Assembly: GCA_965221595.1 (NCBI GenBank)
Contig: OZ244900.1
Span: 2,480,001 to 2,544,000 of the forward strand
DNA length: 64,000 nucleotides
Direction: 5' to 3'
DNA from: JAAXGX01 sp965221595
Lineage (GTDB): Bacteria; Acidobacteriota; Vicinamibacteria; Vicinamibacterales; UBA8438
Under the pieces are notes generated by a model. It did not search any database. It was not told the origin of the DNA and saw only the letters and a program-made list of their open reading frames with translations. This document shows positions 42,315-50,858 of this stretch, in pieces. Numbering within the stretch: position 1 is the stretch's first letter; each line of letters starts with the position of its first letter. A program made the position numbers and the translations under genes.

Positions 42315-43232
42315 TCAGTCGCGGAACGGCGCCGACTCGCTGACCTGCACCTGGAAGCGCCGAAAGTCGGTGTAGGTGGCCGTGCCGTCGACGCGCGAGC
42401 GCTGTCGGCGGTTCTCGAAGCGCTCACGCATCTCGGCCGGCACCAGGTGACCCAGCCCGTCGTCCAGCCGGTAGCGCACCGCGATGGTCGCTTCGACCTC
42501 GGCGTCCCGCACGTCGACCTCGGTGGCCAGCACGCGGCCGGTCGCGCGCTCTATCCAGAAACGGCCGCTGGCCGGCAGGTTGCTGCGCTCGCGCCCGCGG
42601 ATGAGGGTGGTCGGCCAGTCTTCCCGGTAGGCAACGGCCCACACCTCGCCGTCCCCCGCGGGGCGGTCCAGCCCCAGCCGCGGCTCGTCGTCGCCCGTCC
42701 GCTCGAAGTCGAAGCGCGACCGGTTGTCCGGGTGCAGGAAGAGCAGCGCGAGCGTCGGGATGTTGAAGTTGCGGCGCACGTCGCCGATGTTGTAGCGGGC
42801 GCTGTCGCGGACGATGCCGCGAATCTGCCGGTCGGCCGTCGCGGACGGATCGAGAAACAGCGCGGTCAGCCGCTCCTGACGGTCGCGCACCGGCTTCCCG
42901 TCGACCTCGAAGACGTCGCGGAATCCGTAGTACCACCCGGAGTTCCGCGGCCTCACGAGGAGGTAGTCCGAGCGCAGCGTGCGCCGGTAGAAGGCGCTGC
43001 GACTGCCGCCGCGCCCGACGCGGCTGTCCGCCCGCGTCGTCGCGCGCTGCTCGTAGCGCTCCTCGGCCACCGTACCCGACAGTCGGGCGCTGAGTTCGCT
43101 GACGTAGCGGGTGGTGCGGTCGAGCACATCGACCAGGCCCGGCTCCTGCGCGCCGGCGGCAACCGGCACTCCCAGCAGCGACAACCCCAACAGTGCCGCC
43201 GCGGCGCGCCTGCCGGGCGGGGCGCGCCTCAC
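42315..43232 (-). CDS. Secreted protein of unknown function coupled to a TonB-domain protein
   Basis: 305 residues with GTG 43232 and a signal peptide ending near AGAQ. No family is recognised. Conserved-looking blocks are EERYEQRATTRAD, SDYLLVRPRNSGWYYGFRDVFEVDGKPVRDRQERL, NFNIPTLALLFLHPDNRSRFDF and RFWIERATGRVLATEV, which look like a beta-barrel or lipid-carrier-type fold. The GTG overlaps the TGA of the TonB-C-domain gene by 3 bases (GTGA), so the two are translationally coupled and may form an envelope unit. Confidence 0.72.
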   Translation of the reverse strand: MRRAPPGRRAAAALLGLSLLGVPVAAGAQEPGLVDVLDRTTRYVSELSARLSGTVAEERYEQRATTRADSRVGRGGSRSAFYRRTLRSDYLLVRPRNSGWYYGFRDVFEVDGKPVRDRQERLTALFLDPSATADRQIRGIVRDSARYNIGDVRRNFNIPTLALLFLHPDNRSRFDFERTGDDEPRLGLDRPAGDGEVWAVAYREDWPTTLIRGRERSNLPASGRFWIERATGRVLATEVDVRDAEVEATIAVRYRLDDGLGHLVPAEMRERFENRRQRSRVDGTATYTDFRRFQVQVSESAPFRD

Positions 43233-43756
43233 GGCTGGCCCCGGCCCGCCTCGCCAGCCGCGCCCTGCGGCGCGATTTCGTTCGCGCCGGGCGGCACGTA
43301 CACCACCACCACCGAGATGCGCGTGCGGACGGCCTGACCGTTCAGCTGCACGGGGCGGTACCGCCGCTGTTCGAGTGCGGCCACGGCCCCGGCGTCGAGC
43401 TCCGTCACCCAGGCTGGCGCCACGCGGCCGGGCGCCGCCCCCGAAAACGGCTGGGAGCGCACCACGTCAGCCTCCTCGACCGTCCCGTCCTCCTCGATGA
43501 CGGCCGCGAGCTCGACCACCCACGCCTCGTCCATGTCCGGCGGGTACGCGGGGGGCACCGTGCTCACCAGCGCAGGCACGCCCGGTCCCACGTCGTCGAC
43601 GACCTTGACATCCTCGCCGTCCGGCACCACCCGGTACAGTGCCGACCCGTCCAGGACGTAGAGCGCGTCGTCGCTCTGGGCGGCCGCCGGCGTGCGATAC
43701 CCGGAGCCCGCCACCATGACCGTCAAGGCGGCGGCCACTGCTGTCCGAGCTGTCAT
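43229..43756 (-). CDS. TonB C-terminal-domain protein (energy-transducer-like)
   Basis: 175 residues from ATG 43756. An N-terminal export segment is followed by a TonB_C-type domain (AAVIEEDGTVEEADVVRSQPFS ... AVAALEQRRYRPVQLNGQAVRTRISVVVVY), the fold by which TonB contacts receptors. It lacks the long Pro-rich spacer of classical TonB, so it may be a periplasmic TonB-like partner rather than the full transducer. The stop overlaps the start of the 305-residue gene. An in-frame GTG at 43771 is an alternative start. Confidence 0.72.
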   Translation of the reverse strand: MTARTAVAAALTVMVAGSGYRTPAAAQSDDALYVLDGSALYRVVPDGEDVKVVDDVGPGVPALVSTVPPAYPPDMDEAWVVELAAVIEEDGTVEEADVVRSQPFSGAAPGRVAPAWVTELDAGAVAALEQRRYRPVQLNGQAVRTRISVVVVYVPPGANEIAPQGAAGEAGRGQP

Positions 43757-43816
43757 TGCTGCCCCTCTCACGGGCGACTGCCACGTTGCCGGGAGTTCCG
43801 CGGTGCAGACGTTCGG

Positions 43817-44797
43817 CTAGCGCGACTGCTGCCCGGCCGCGGCGGCGCGCTCGTCGGCCCGCGCGCCGGCCAGGATGTTCCCGAGCGCGTAGTTGCCCTC
43901 GTGACAAGCGTACTCGAACAGCGCGTCCTGACTCTTCTGCATGGGAATCGACGCGGTCCAGTCACGCGTGTCGACGGTCGGGTCGATGACCGTGAACCGG
44001 TAGTCGAGCTGGTCCTCGCCGACGCGCGTGAAGCGTTCGACGAGACGCGCATGCTCGCCGCCCGAGAACGTCAGGAAGAACGGTCCGATATTCGTCCTCT
44101 GCTCGGCCTTGCGGGCGAAGTTGCGGGTCTCGACCACCAGCGTGTCGCCGTCCCAGTAGCCGCGCGAGTCGCCCAGCCACTGCGGAATGCCCGACCGCGG
44201 TTGCGCGCCCTTGTCCAGCGGAACGATGCGCGTGTCGTGAATCATCTCGACCTGCAGCACGACGTAGCCGGGCGTCTGCAGGATGAGGTAGTTGTGGTTG
44301 TAGAAGCCGGGGATCATGGCCCCGGGCAGGCCGCGCGTGATGCAGCGGTCGTACAGGTTCATGTCCTGCCAGGAGTCGGGTGGAGCCATCCAGCGCGCCA
44401 GGAACGCGTTGCGGCTGCGTTCCGCGCCCGGCGTGAGGGCGGGCAGCCGGCCGTCGGGCGGATCGACGATGAGCGACGTCTGGCGGATCAGGTTGCCGCG
44501 CTCCACCCAGAACTCGTTGTAGCCGCCCACGTTGCCGGGAGCCGGCGGCCGGTCGAAGCTGACCGCCGCCTGGACCTCCGGGTCGCGCACTGCGCGCTGC
44601 TCCTCGGTGAGCGTCGCCTGCGCCGCCAGGTCGTCCGGCCGCTCCATGGGTGTCGTCGTGGTATTCGTCCACATGCCCTGCAGGTCGGGGTCGCCCCACG
44701 GCGTGCGGTCCTGGGCGGCCGCCGATGCCGCACCCGACCAGAGCAGGCCGGCGACGATGGACAATACGACCAGCGCCGTTCGTGCTCGCAAACTCAT
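43817..44797 (-). CDS. Secreted PDLQGVW/CHEGNYG family protein, copy 6
   Basis: 326 residues from ATG 44797 behind GGGAGG; signal peptide ends near AAAQ. Blocks: DPDLQGMWTNTTTTPMERP, QTSLIVDPPDGRLPALTPG, YDRCITRGLPGAMIPGFYNHNYLILQTPG, HDTRIVPLDKGAQPRSGIPQWLGDSRGYWDGDTLVVETRNF and YACHEGNYALGNILAGARADE. The shared TNTTTTP and GFYNHNY motifs group it with copy 4. It is divergent from the 457-residue propeller gene at 45 kb. Confidence 0.8.
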   Translation of the reverse strand: MSLRARTALVVLSIVAGLLWSGAASAAAQDRTPWGDPDLQGMWTNTTTTPMERPDDLAAQATLTEEQRAVRDPEVQAAVSFDRPPAPGNVGGYNEFWVERGNLIRQTSLIVDPPDGRLPALTPGAERSRNAFLARWMAPPDSWQDMNLYDRCITRGLPGAMIPGFYNHNYLILQTPGYVVLQVEMIHDTRIVPLDKGAQPRSGIPQWLGDSRGYWDGDTLVVETRNFARKAEQRTNIGPFFLTFSGGEHARLVERFTRVGEDQLDYRFTVIDPTVDTRDWTASIPMQKSQDALFEYACHEGNYALGNILAGARADERAAAAGQQSR

Positions 44798-45025
44798 CTT
44801 GCCACCTCCCTGTCGACGGCTTCCGGGCTACCGCTCGCACGCGCCGGCGTCCGAATCCGGTGCGCGCTGCGTCCAGCCTCGTGATCGTATCCCGTCAGGG
44901 CCGGTTCCGGGCGACGGAAGTCGAGGCTGCACGTTGACGACGGATGCCGCCTGCGGCACGATGGTGCGTGAATCGAGTCGGCCGCCCGTGTCGGCCGGGA
45001 ACAACGGGACCATCCGGAGTCGCTG

Positions 45026-46399
45026 ATGCCTGATCCTCGTCGGCCGTCCGCCGTGATCGCGGTGCTGGGCTGCGCCGTCGTCTGCTGTTCGACCGTCGTG
45101 CTGAACGCCGAGGACTGGCCGCAGTGGCGCGGCGTCGACCGGGACGCCGTGTGGCGCGAGAGCGGCATCGTCGAGCGCTTCGCCGCGGACGGGCTCATCG
45201 TGAAATGGCGTACCCCCGTGCGCGCCGGCTTCGCCGGGCCGGCCGTCGCCGACGGACGCGTCTTCGTCCTCGACTACCAGGAGACGCCGGGCAGCCGCAC
45301 GATGGACGGCCACGAGCGGCTCCTGGCGCTCGACGAGCAAAGCGGCGAGGTCCTCTGGACGCGGGAATGGCCGGCCACCTACCGCAACATCGTGCCGGTA
45401 TTCGCCACCGGACCGCGAGCCACGCCCACCGTCGACGGCGACCGGGTCTACGTCCTCGGGGCGGCCGGCATGCTGTTGTGTTTCGGCGCCGCCACGGGCG
45501 ACCTCCACTGGCAGATCGACACGGCGGCCGACTACGGCGTCACCGTTCCGGTCTACGGCGTGGCGCACTCGCCGCTCGTGGAGGGCGAGCTGCTCATCAC
45601 CCTGCTGGGCGGCGAGCCCGACGCCCTGGTGGCCGCATTCGACAAGACGACGGGCGCCGAAGCCTGGCGCGCGCTCGAGACGGTCTCGGAAGCGGGCTAC
45701 TCCTCGCCGATCGTGACTGCCGCGGGGGGCGTGCGGCAGCTGATCGTCTGGCATCCGGCCGGGGTCACGTCGCTCGACCCGGCAACCGGCAGCATCTGGT
45801 GGGAGCACGACTTCCCGCTCGCGAGCGGCTTGACGATCGGGACGCCGGTCCGCAGCGGGCCCTACCTCCTCATCACGCAGGTGGAGAACGGCGGCCTGAT
45901 GCTGGCCCTCAACCCCGACCGGCCGGCCGCCCGCCCGGTCTGGACCGGCGCCAACCCCAACCGCACCGACCGCCCCGTGCAGCGCTCCATGACGTCGACG
46001 CCCATCGTGGTGGGCGACGCCATCTACGGGCTCAACAGCTACGGCGAACTGCGCGGCGTGGACGCCGCGACCGGGACGCGGCTGTGGTCGAGCGACCGGC
46101 TCGTGCCGGAGGACCGCTGGGCGAGCTCGCACCTCGTGCAGCACGAGGACCGCTCGTTCATCTCCGTCGAGACCGGCGACCTGGTCATCGCCCGCTTCTC
46201 GCCGGCCGGCTACGAGGAGGTCGACCGCACGCACCTGCTGACACCCACCACGCGCACCCGCGGCGGCGGCTCCAACCGCTGGCGGAACCACGACCGCGCC
46301 GTGCTGTGGGCGCACCCCGCGTACGCCAACGGCCACGTCGTCGCGCGCAACGACGCCGAGGTCGTCCGCGTGTCGCTCAGAGCCGCGGACTACGAATAG
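45026..46399 (+). CDS. Secreted PQQ-like beta-propeller protein
   Basis: 457 residues with an N-terminal signal (about 1-28). Then follow propeller blades of the PQQ/BamB type: WPQWRG, GHERLLALDEQSGEVLWTREW, DGDRVYVLGAAGMLLCFGAATGDLHWQID, GGVRQLIVWHPAGVTSLDPATGSIWWEHDF, GDAIYGLNSYGELRGVDAATGTRLW. No PQQ- or metal-ligand signature is clear, so it may be a structural or redox-accessory propeller. A DUF2490 gene follows 41 bases downstream on the same strand. Confidence 0.83.
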   Translation: MPDPRRPSAVIAVLGCAVVCCSTVVLNAEDWPQWRGVDRDAVWRESGIVERFAADGLIVKWRTPVRAGFAGPAVADGRVFVLDYQETPGSRTMDGHERLLALDEQSGEVLWTREWPATYRNIVPVFATGPRATPTVDGDRVYVLGAAGMLLCFGAATGDLHWQIDTAADYGVTVPVYGVAHSPLVEGELLITLLGGEPDALVAAFDKTTGAEAWRALETVSEAGYSSPIVTAAGGVRQLIVWHPAGVTSLDPATGSIWWEHDFPLASGLTIGTPVRSGPYLLITQVENGGLMLALNPDRPAARPVWTGANPNRTDRPVQRSMTSTPIVVGDAIYGLNSYGELRGVDAATGTRLWSSDRLVPEDRWASSHLVQHEDRSFISVETGDLVIARFSPAGYEEVDRTHLLTPTTRTRGGGSNRWRNHDRAVLWAHPAYANGHVVARNDAEVVRVSLRAADYE

Positions 46400-46440
46400 G
46401 CGGGCACGGCCCATCCGCCGGGCAGCGCCGGCATCCCGTC

Positions 46441-47163
46441 ATGGCCGAGTTCCCGGCGCCGCGCGGCCCGGCGCATTCCGTGCGCAGGCTGGTCGCCGCC
46501 CACGCGGTCCTGCTGGTGCTGCTGCCGCTCGCGGCGCGTCCGCGGGCGACCGACGACCTCCAGTTCTGGACGGACGTCGAGCTGCGCGTCCTCGACGCGG
46601 GCCGCATCGCCTGGACGGTCGGGGGCGTCGCCCGCCTGCGAGATGCGCTCGGCAGCGCGTACGACCGGCGGGTGCAAACCGACGTGGACGTCGCGCTGGA
46701 CGACCGCCTCACGGCCACGTTCGGCTACATCCTGCGGGACCACGTGCCGGCCGGCTCCGGCTTCCATCGGGACCACCGGCTGCACGCGGCGCTGCGCTAT
46801 CCGCTGCTGGAAGGCACCGTCCGGGTGGAGGGCACCACGCTGTACGAGCGCCACAGCGGCCGGCCGGACGTCCCCGCCTTCAACCGCTACCGGCAGCAGA
46901 TCGACGTGGAGCACCCCCGCGCCCGGGTGTCGCCCTGGATCCACCAGTCGCTGGCGTTCGAACGGCGGGGCTTCGTGCGCTCCCGATCCCGCTGGGGCGT
47001 CCGCTGGCGCGTCGCCGCCGGCCACGCGATCCGGGGCGCGTACCAGTACGAGTCGATCCGCGCGGGCGCGGGCTGGCGGCCGCGGCACGCGCTCTACTCG
47101 GCGTGGAGTGTCGATCTGACCGCGCGCGAACCGGCCGTGTCGCACCGCAGCGGCCCGCGGTGA
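46441..47163 (+). CDS. DUF2490 family outer-membrane-type protein
   Basis: 240 residues, ATG 46441, with an export segment (LVAAHAVLLVLLPLAARP). The rest has the DUF2490 pattern of alternating beta strands: DDLQFWTDVELRVLDAGRIAWTVGGVARLRDALG, DDRLTATFGYILRDHVP, RLHAALRYPLLEGTVRVEGTTLYERH, IHQSLAFERRGFVRSRSRWGVRWRV. DUF2490 proteins are predicted small beta-barrels. No ribosome binding site is obvious, so coupling to the preceding propeller gene is likely. Confidence 0.8.
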   Translation: MAEFPAPRGPAHSVRRLVAAHAVLLVLLPLAARPRATDDLQFWTDVELRVLDAGRIAWTVGGVARLRDALGSAYDRRVQTDVDVALDDRLTATFGYILRDHVPAGSGFHRDHRLHAALRYPLLEGTVRVEGTTLYERHSGRPDVPAFNRYRQQIDVEHPRARVSPWIHQSLAFERRGFVRSRSRWGVRWRVAAGHAIRGAYQYESIRAGAGWRPRHALYSAWSVDLTAREPAVSHRSGPR

Positions 47164-47450
47164 AAAACCCCGCGGCGCACCGCGACCCGGAAATCCAAAG
47201 CGATGGATGGATCCAACGGATTGAATCGGACTGCCGCTGCGCTGGTATGCCGGCGCCGTTTTTCCAGGGCGCGCCGCGTGCTCAAAACCAGCACGGAATT
47301 TGCATCACGCAGCGCAGGCTTGGAGAACGCGTAAACCTGCCTGGGCCGTGTCGCCGCCGGGTCGCAGCATCGCACCCGGTCGCGCGGCACCGCGCAGGCT
47401 CGGGAAGCGGCTGGGCAGCAGCGCCAGCCCCCATCACCCGGGAGGGAACC

Positions 47451-50400
47451 GTGAACCGGAGAGGCGTTCTAGTAGCGGCGGCTTCGTTCGTATTGTCGAT
47501 TCTGCTGCTTCCGGCGGGCGCAGCGGCCCAGACCGGGAGCATTGCGGGACAGGTGGTGGACGAGACGGGCGGCGTCCTGCCCGGCGTGACGGTGGAGGTG
47601 ACCAGCCCGGCGCTCATCGAGGGCGTCCGGACCACCTTCACCGACGGCGCGGGCCTGTACGCGATCGAGGCGCTGCGCGTCGGCACCTACTCGGTCACGT
47701 TCACCCTGCCCGGCTTCAACACCCTGATCCGTGAAGGGGTGGAGCTGACCACCGGGTTCACGGCCAACATCGACGCCACGATGGGCGTCGGCGCGGTCGA
47801 GGAAACGGTCACCGTCTCGGGCGCCAGCCCGATCATCGACGTGCAGAACGTCCAGCACCAGGAGAACATCTCCCGCGACACGCTGGACACGCTCCCGACC
47901 GGGCGCACTTATTCCGGCTACGCCGCGCTGACGGTGGGCGCCCAGACCGACGTGCTGGGCGGCGGCCAGGACGTCGGCGGCAGCGTCGGCGACACCTGGG
48001 GCACGGTCATCATCCACGGCAGCTCGACCTACGACGGCGAGATCAACTGGGACGGCATGTCGGTGACGGCCTCGGTCACGGCCGGCGGCGGCACCGGCAA
48101 GCTTTTCTTCGCCAACCAGGCGGCGGTGCAGGAGGTCGTGATGTCGACCGGCGGCATGGACGCCGAGACGGGCTTCGGCGCGGTCGCCATCAACTACATC
48201 CCCAAGGAGGGCGGCAACGCCCTCAGCTACTACGCGGCCGCCAACGGCACCAACGAGAACCTGCAGTGGAGCAACTTCGGGCCCGATATCGCGGCGCGCG
48301 GACTCAACGAGCAGCAGGTGCGGGGCCTGAAGAAGACCTGGGACTTCGGCGGCGGCCTCGGCGGCGCGCTCGTGCAGGACCGGCTGTGGTTCTATACGGC
48401 GCACCGCTGGTGGGGCACGCAGCCCTATACGAGCCTCAGCTTCCCGAACCTGGCGCCGCGCCAGTCGTACGGCGCGACCGACTATCAGCCCGACTTCGAC
48501 AACCCGGTCGTGCAGGACAACCACACGCGGTCGAACAACCTGCGCCTGACCTGGCAGGCCAGCGAACGCCACAAGATCACCGTGTCGCACGACAACCAGT
48601 CGCACTGCCTGTGCCAGTTCTGGGCGGTATTCGGCGTCGTCGACTACCTGGCGTCGATGGACTACAACTACGACAACATCGTCAACTCGCAGGCCGCCTG
48701 GGTGTTTCCCGCCAGCAACCGGCTGCTGTTCGAGGCGGGCGCCTCGCACACGCGCCCGTCGGGCAGCCCGGCCCAGCAGCCCGAAGGCCTGCCCGGCGAT
48801 ATCGGGGTCCGCATCTTCACGCCGTCGTTCATCAATGTGAACGCGCAGGTGTTCTCGCCGAGCACGCCCGCGCTGTACGGCACGAACAACAACTTCCCCA
48901 ACTTCAGTACGAAGGCGTCGATGTCGTACGTGACAGGGTCGCACAACCTGAAGGTAGGCCTGAATACCCGCCACCTGCAGGAAAACCACCCGCGCTCCTT
49001 CATCAACAACGCCCTCAGCTACGACTTCTCCTCACCCAACGTGCCGCTGCAGATCAACCAGTTCGGCACGCCGCGGAACTCGTTCCAGCGGGCCAACATC
49101 CTGGGACTGTATGCCCAGGACCAGTGGACGATAGACCGCCTGACGCTGAATCTCGGGGTGCGCTACGACCACCTGAACGGCTACGTCCCGGCGCAGACCC
49201 ACCCGGCCAGCCGCTTCGTGCCGAGCTTCTCCATCGACCGCATCGACAACCTGCCCAACTACCACGACATCAACGCGCGGCTGGGCGCGGCCTATGACCT
49301 GTTCGGCACCGGCCGGACGGCGCTCAAGTGGAACATGGGCCGCTACGTGAACGCCATCGGCACCAACCTCGCGCAGGTCAACAACCCGATGGAGTCGATC
49401 ATCCTCTCGTCCAGCCGCCTGTGGAACGACGCCAACGGCAACCTGAACCCGGACTGCAACCTGGACAACTTCGCGGCCAACGGTGAGTGCGGCGCCATCA
49501 TCAACCCCGAGTTCGGCAAGCCCATTCCGACCACGACGGCGCGCGAGGACGTCGTCACCGGCTGGAATACACGCCGGGCCAACTGGCAGAACTCCGTGGC
49601 GATCCAGCACGAGCTGACGGACGGCTTCTCGGTCGAGGTGGCGTGGTTCCGCCGCTCGAACATCAACTTCACCCTGATCGACAACCTCAACATCGGGCCG
49701 GAGCACTTCTCCGAGTTCAGCATCACCGCGCCGGTCGACCCGAACCTGGGTCCGGTCAGCGGGCAGACGCTCACCGGGTTGTACACCATCACCCCCGAGG
49801 GCGCGGCCCTCGGCACCAACAACCTGATCATCCCGGCCAGCGAGTACGGCGATACCAGCGAGATCTTCAACGGCATCGACGTCGCGTTCCAGGGCCGGCT
49901 GGGCAACGGCATCACCCTCGGCGGCGGCGTGGCCACCGGCGCGGTGGAGATCAACGAGTGCTACGTGGTCGACGACCCGACGCAGGCCCGGCCCGGCTAC
50001 TGCAACTACGCGCCGAGCTGGGGCGACGGCACGCAGGTGAAGTTCAACGGCCTGGTGCCGCTGCCCTACGACCTCGACTTTTCGTTCGTGTTCCAGTCGC
50101 TGCCCGGCGTCATCCGGCGGTCGAACTATCAGGCCGGCGCCAATCCGGTCGAGCGGGCGCTGATCGAGGAGCAGATCGGTCACCCGATGGTCACCGGCTT
50201 CGAGGAGATCTCGCTGTTCCCCTCCGGCATCGGGTTCTACGAGGACCAGCCGTCCGCCTCGCTGCCCTACCTGGGCTTCACGTTCCTCGACAACTCCACG
50301 CAGTTCGAGCCGCAGCTCTACCAGCTCGACCTGCGGCTCACGAAGTCGCTGCCCGTCGGCGGCGGCCGCGTGCGGTTCGACTTCGACATCTTCAATGTCT

Positions 50401-50519
50401 TCAACGAGAACGCCTTCACCCGCATCCTGGACAACTACTCGACTGGGGGCACGTACCCCAGGCCGACGGCCGTCATGAACGGCCGCCTCATCAAGTTCGG
50501 CATGACTATGGACTTCTAG
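47451..50519 (+). CDS. TonB-dependent receptor, Oar-like, copy B
   Basis: 1022 residues from GTG 47451, which follows GGGAGGGAACC. Signal peptide to about AAAQ (residue 26), CarboxypepD_reg domain (IAGQVVDETGGVLPGVTVEVTSPALIEG), a plug with LPTGRTYSGYAALTVGAQTDVLGG, then the barrel ending FDIFNVFNENAFTRIL...GRLIKFGMTMDF. SHCLCQFWAVFG near residue 385 holds a Cys pair shared with copy C. It is very similar throughout to the next gene. Ligand unknown; the receptor imports substrate with TonB energy. Confidence 0.93.
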   Translation: MNRRGVLVAAASFVLSILLLPAGAAAQTGSIAGQVVDETGGVLPGVTVEVTSPALIEGVRTTFTDGAGLYAIEALRVGTYSVTFTLPGFNTLIREGVELTTGFTANIDATMGVGAVEETVTVSGASPIIDVQNVQHQENISRDTLDTLPTGRTYSGYAALTVGAQTDVLGGGQDVGGSVGDTWGTVIIHGSSTYDGEINWDGMSVTASVTAGGGTGKLFFANQAAVQEVVMSTGGMDAETGFGAVAINYIPKEGGNALSYYAAANGTNENLQWSNFGPDIAARGLNEQQVRGLKKTWDFGGGLGGALVQDRLWFYTAHRWWGTQPYTSLSFPNLAPRQSYGATDYQPDFDNPVVQDNHTRSNNLRLTWQASERHKITVSHDNQSHCLCQFWAVFGVVDYLASMDYNYDNIVNSQAAWVFPASNRLLFEAGASHTRPSGSPAQQPEGLPGDIGVRIFTPSFINVNAQVFSPSTPALYGTNNNFPNFSTKASMSYVTGSHNLKVGLNTRHLQENHPRSFINNALSYDFSSPNVPLQINQFGTPRNSFQRANILGLYAQDQWTIDRLTLNLGVRYDHLNGYVPAQTHPASRFVPSFSIDRIDNLPNYHDINARLGAAYDLFGTGRTALKWNMGRYVNAIGTNLAQVNNPMESIILSSSRLWNDANGNLNPDCNLDNFAANGECGAIINPEFGKPIPTTTAREDVVTGWNTRRANWQNSVAIQHELTDGFSVEVAWFRRSNINFTLIDNLNIGPEHFSEFSITAPVDPNLGPVSGQTLTGLYTITPEGAALGTNNLIIPASEYGDTSEIFNGIDVAFQGRLGNGITLGGGVATGAVEINECYVVDDPTQARPGYCNYAPSWGDGTQVKFNGLVPLPYDLDFSFVFQSLPGVIRRSNYQAGANPVERALIEEQIGHPMVTGFEEISLFPSGIGFYEDQPSASLPYLGFTFLDNSTQFEPQLYQLDLRLTKSLPVGGGRVRFDFDIFNVFNENAFTRILDNYSTGGTYPRPTAVMNGRLIKFGMTMDF

Positions 50520-50858
50520 TACGCGGACCGGGATCCGAAGCGGAGGTTCACGGGGCGGGGGGCTTCCCCCGCCCCGTTTTCTTTTCCGGCACCCCCCGAG
50601 GGCACCCCTGCCCGCTCCGGCTGCTGCCTCCTGCTCCGCGCAGACTCGCCTGCGGTTCTTTTTCGCTTGACGTAAGGGCACAACAGACACACACTGGCCG
50701 CCTGCGGGGGCGCGACCACGCATCGAGCGGCGATTCGACGCCGTGGCGAGGCCGGGTCGCAGCCCTCGGGAAGTCGGCGGCGGCGGCGTGCGGGTGGATG
50801 CGGCGTTAGTGAACCGGCTGGGCAGCAATGGCCGGCCAGCCATAACGCGGGAGGCACC
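50520..50858. other. Intergenic region between the two tandem TonB receptors
   Basis: 339 bases without a gene. It contains the terminator at 50551-50585 and a run upstream of copy C that resembles the region upstream of copy B (GGCTGGGCAGCA and a final GGGAGG box). A TTGACG at 50667-50672 could be a -35 element but the -10 position is poor. Confidence 0.5.
50551..50585 (+). terminator. Strong terminator after TonB receptor copy B
   Basis: Perfect 11-base arms CGGGGCGGGGG (50551-50561) and CCCCCGCCCCG (50566-50576) around GCTT, followed by TTTTCTTTT. It starts 32 bases after the stop. The same stem recurs after copy C, which supports a duplication of the gene together with its 3' flank. Confidence 0.9.

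Noticed and set aside
45026..46399. Assignment of the propeller as BamB
   Set aside because: Blades are alike, but no BAM-complex context or BamB lipobox is present, so it is kept as a generic PQQ-like propeller.
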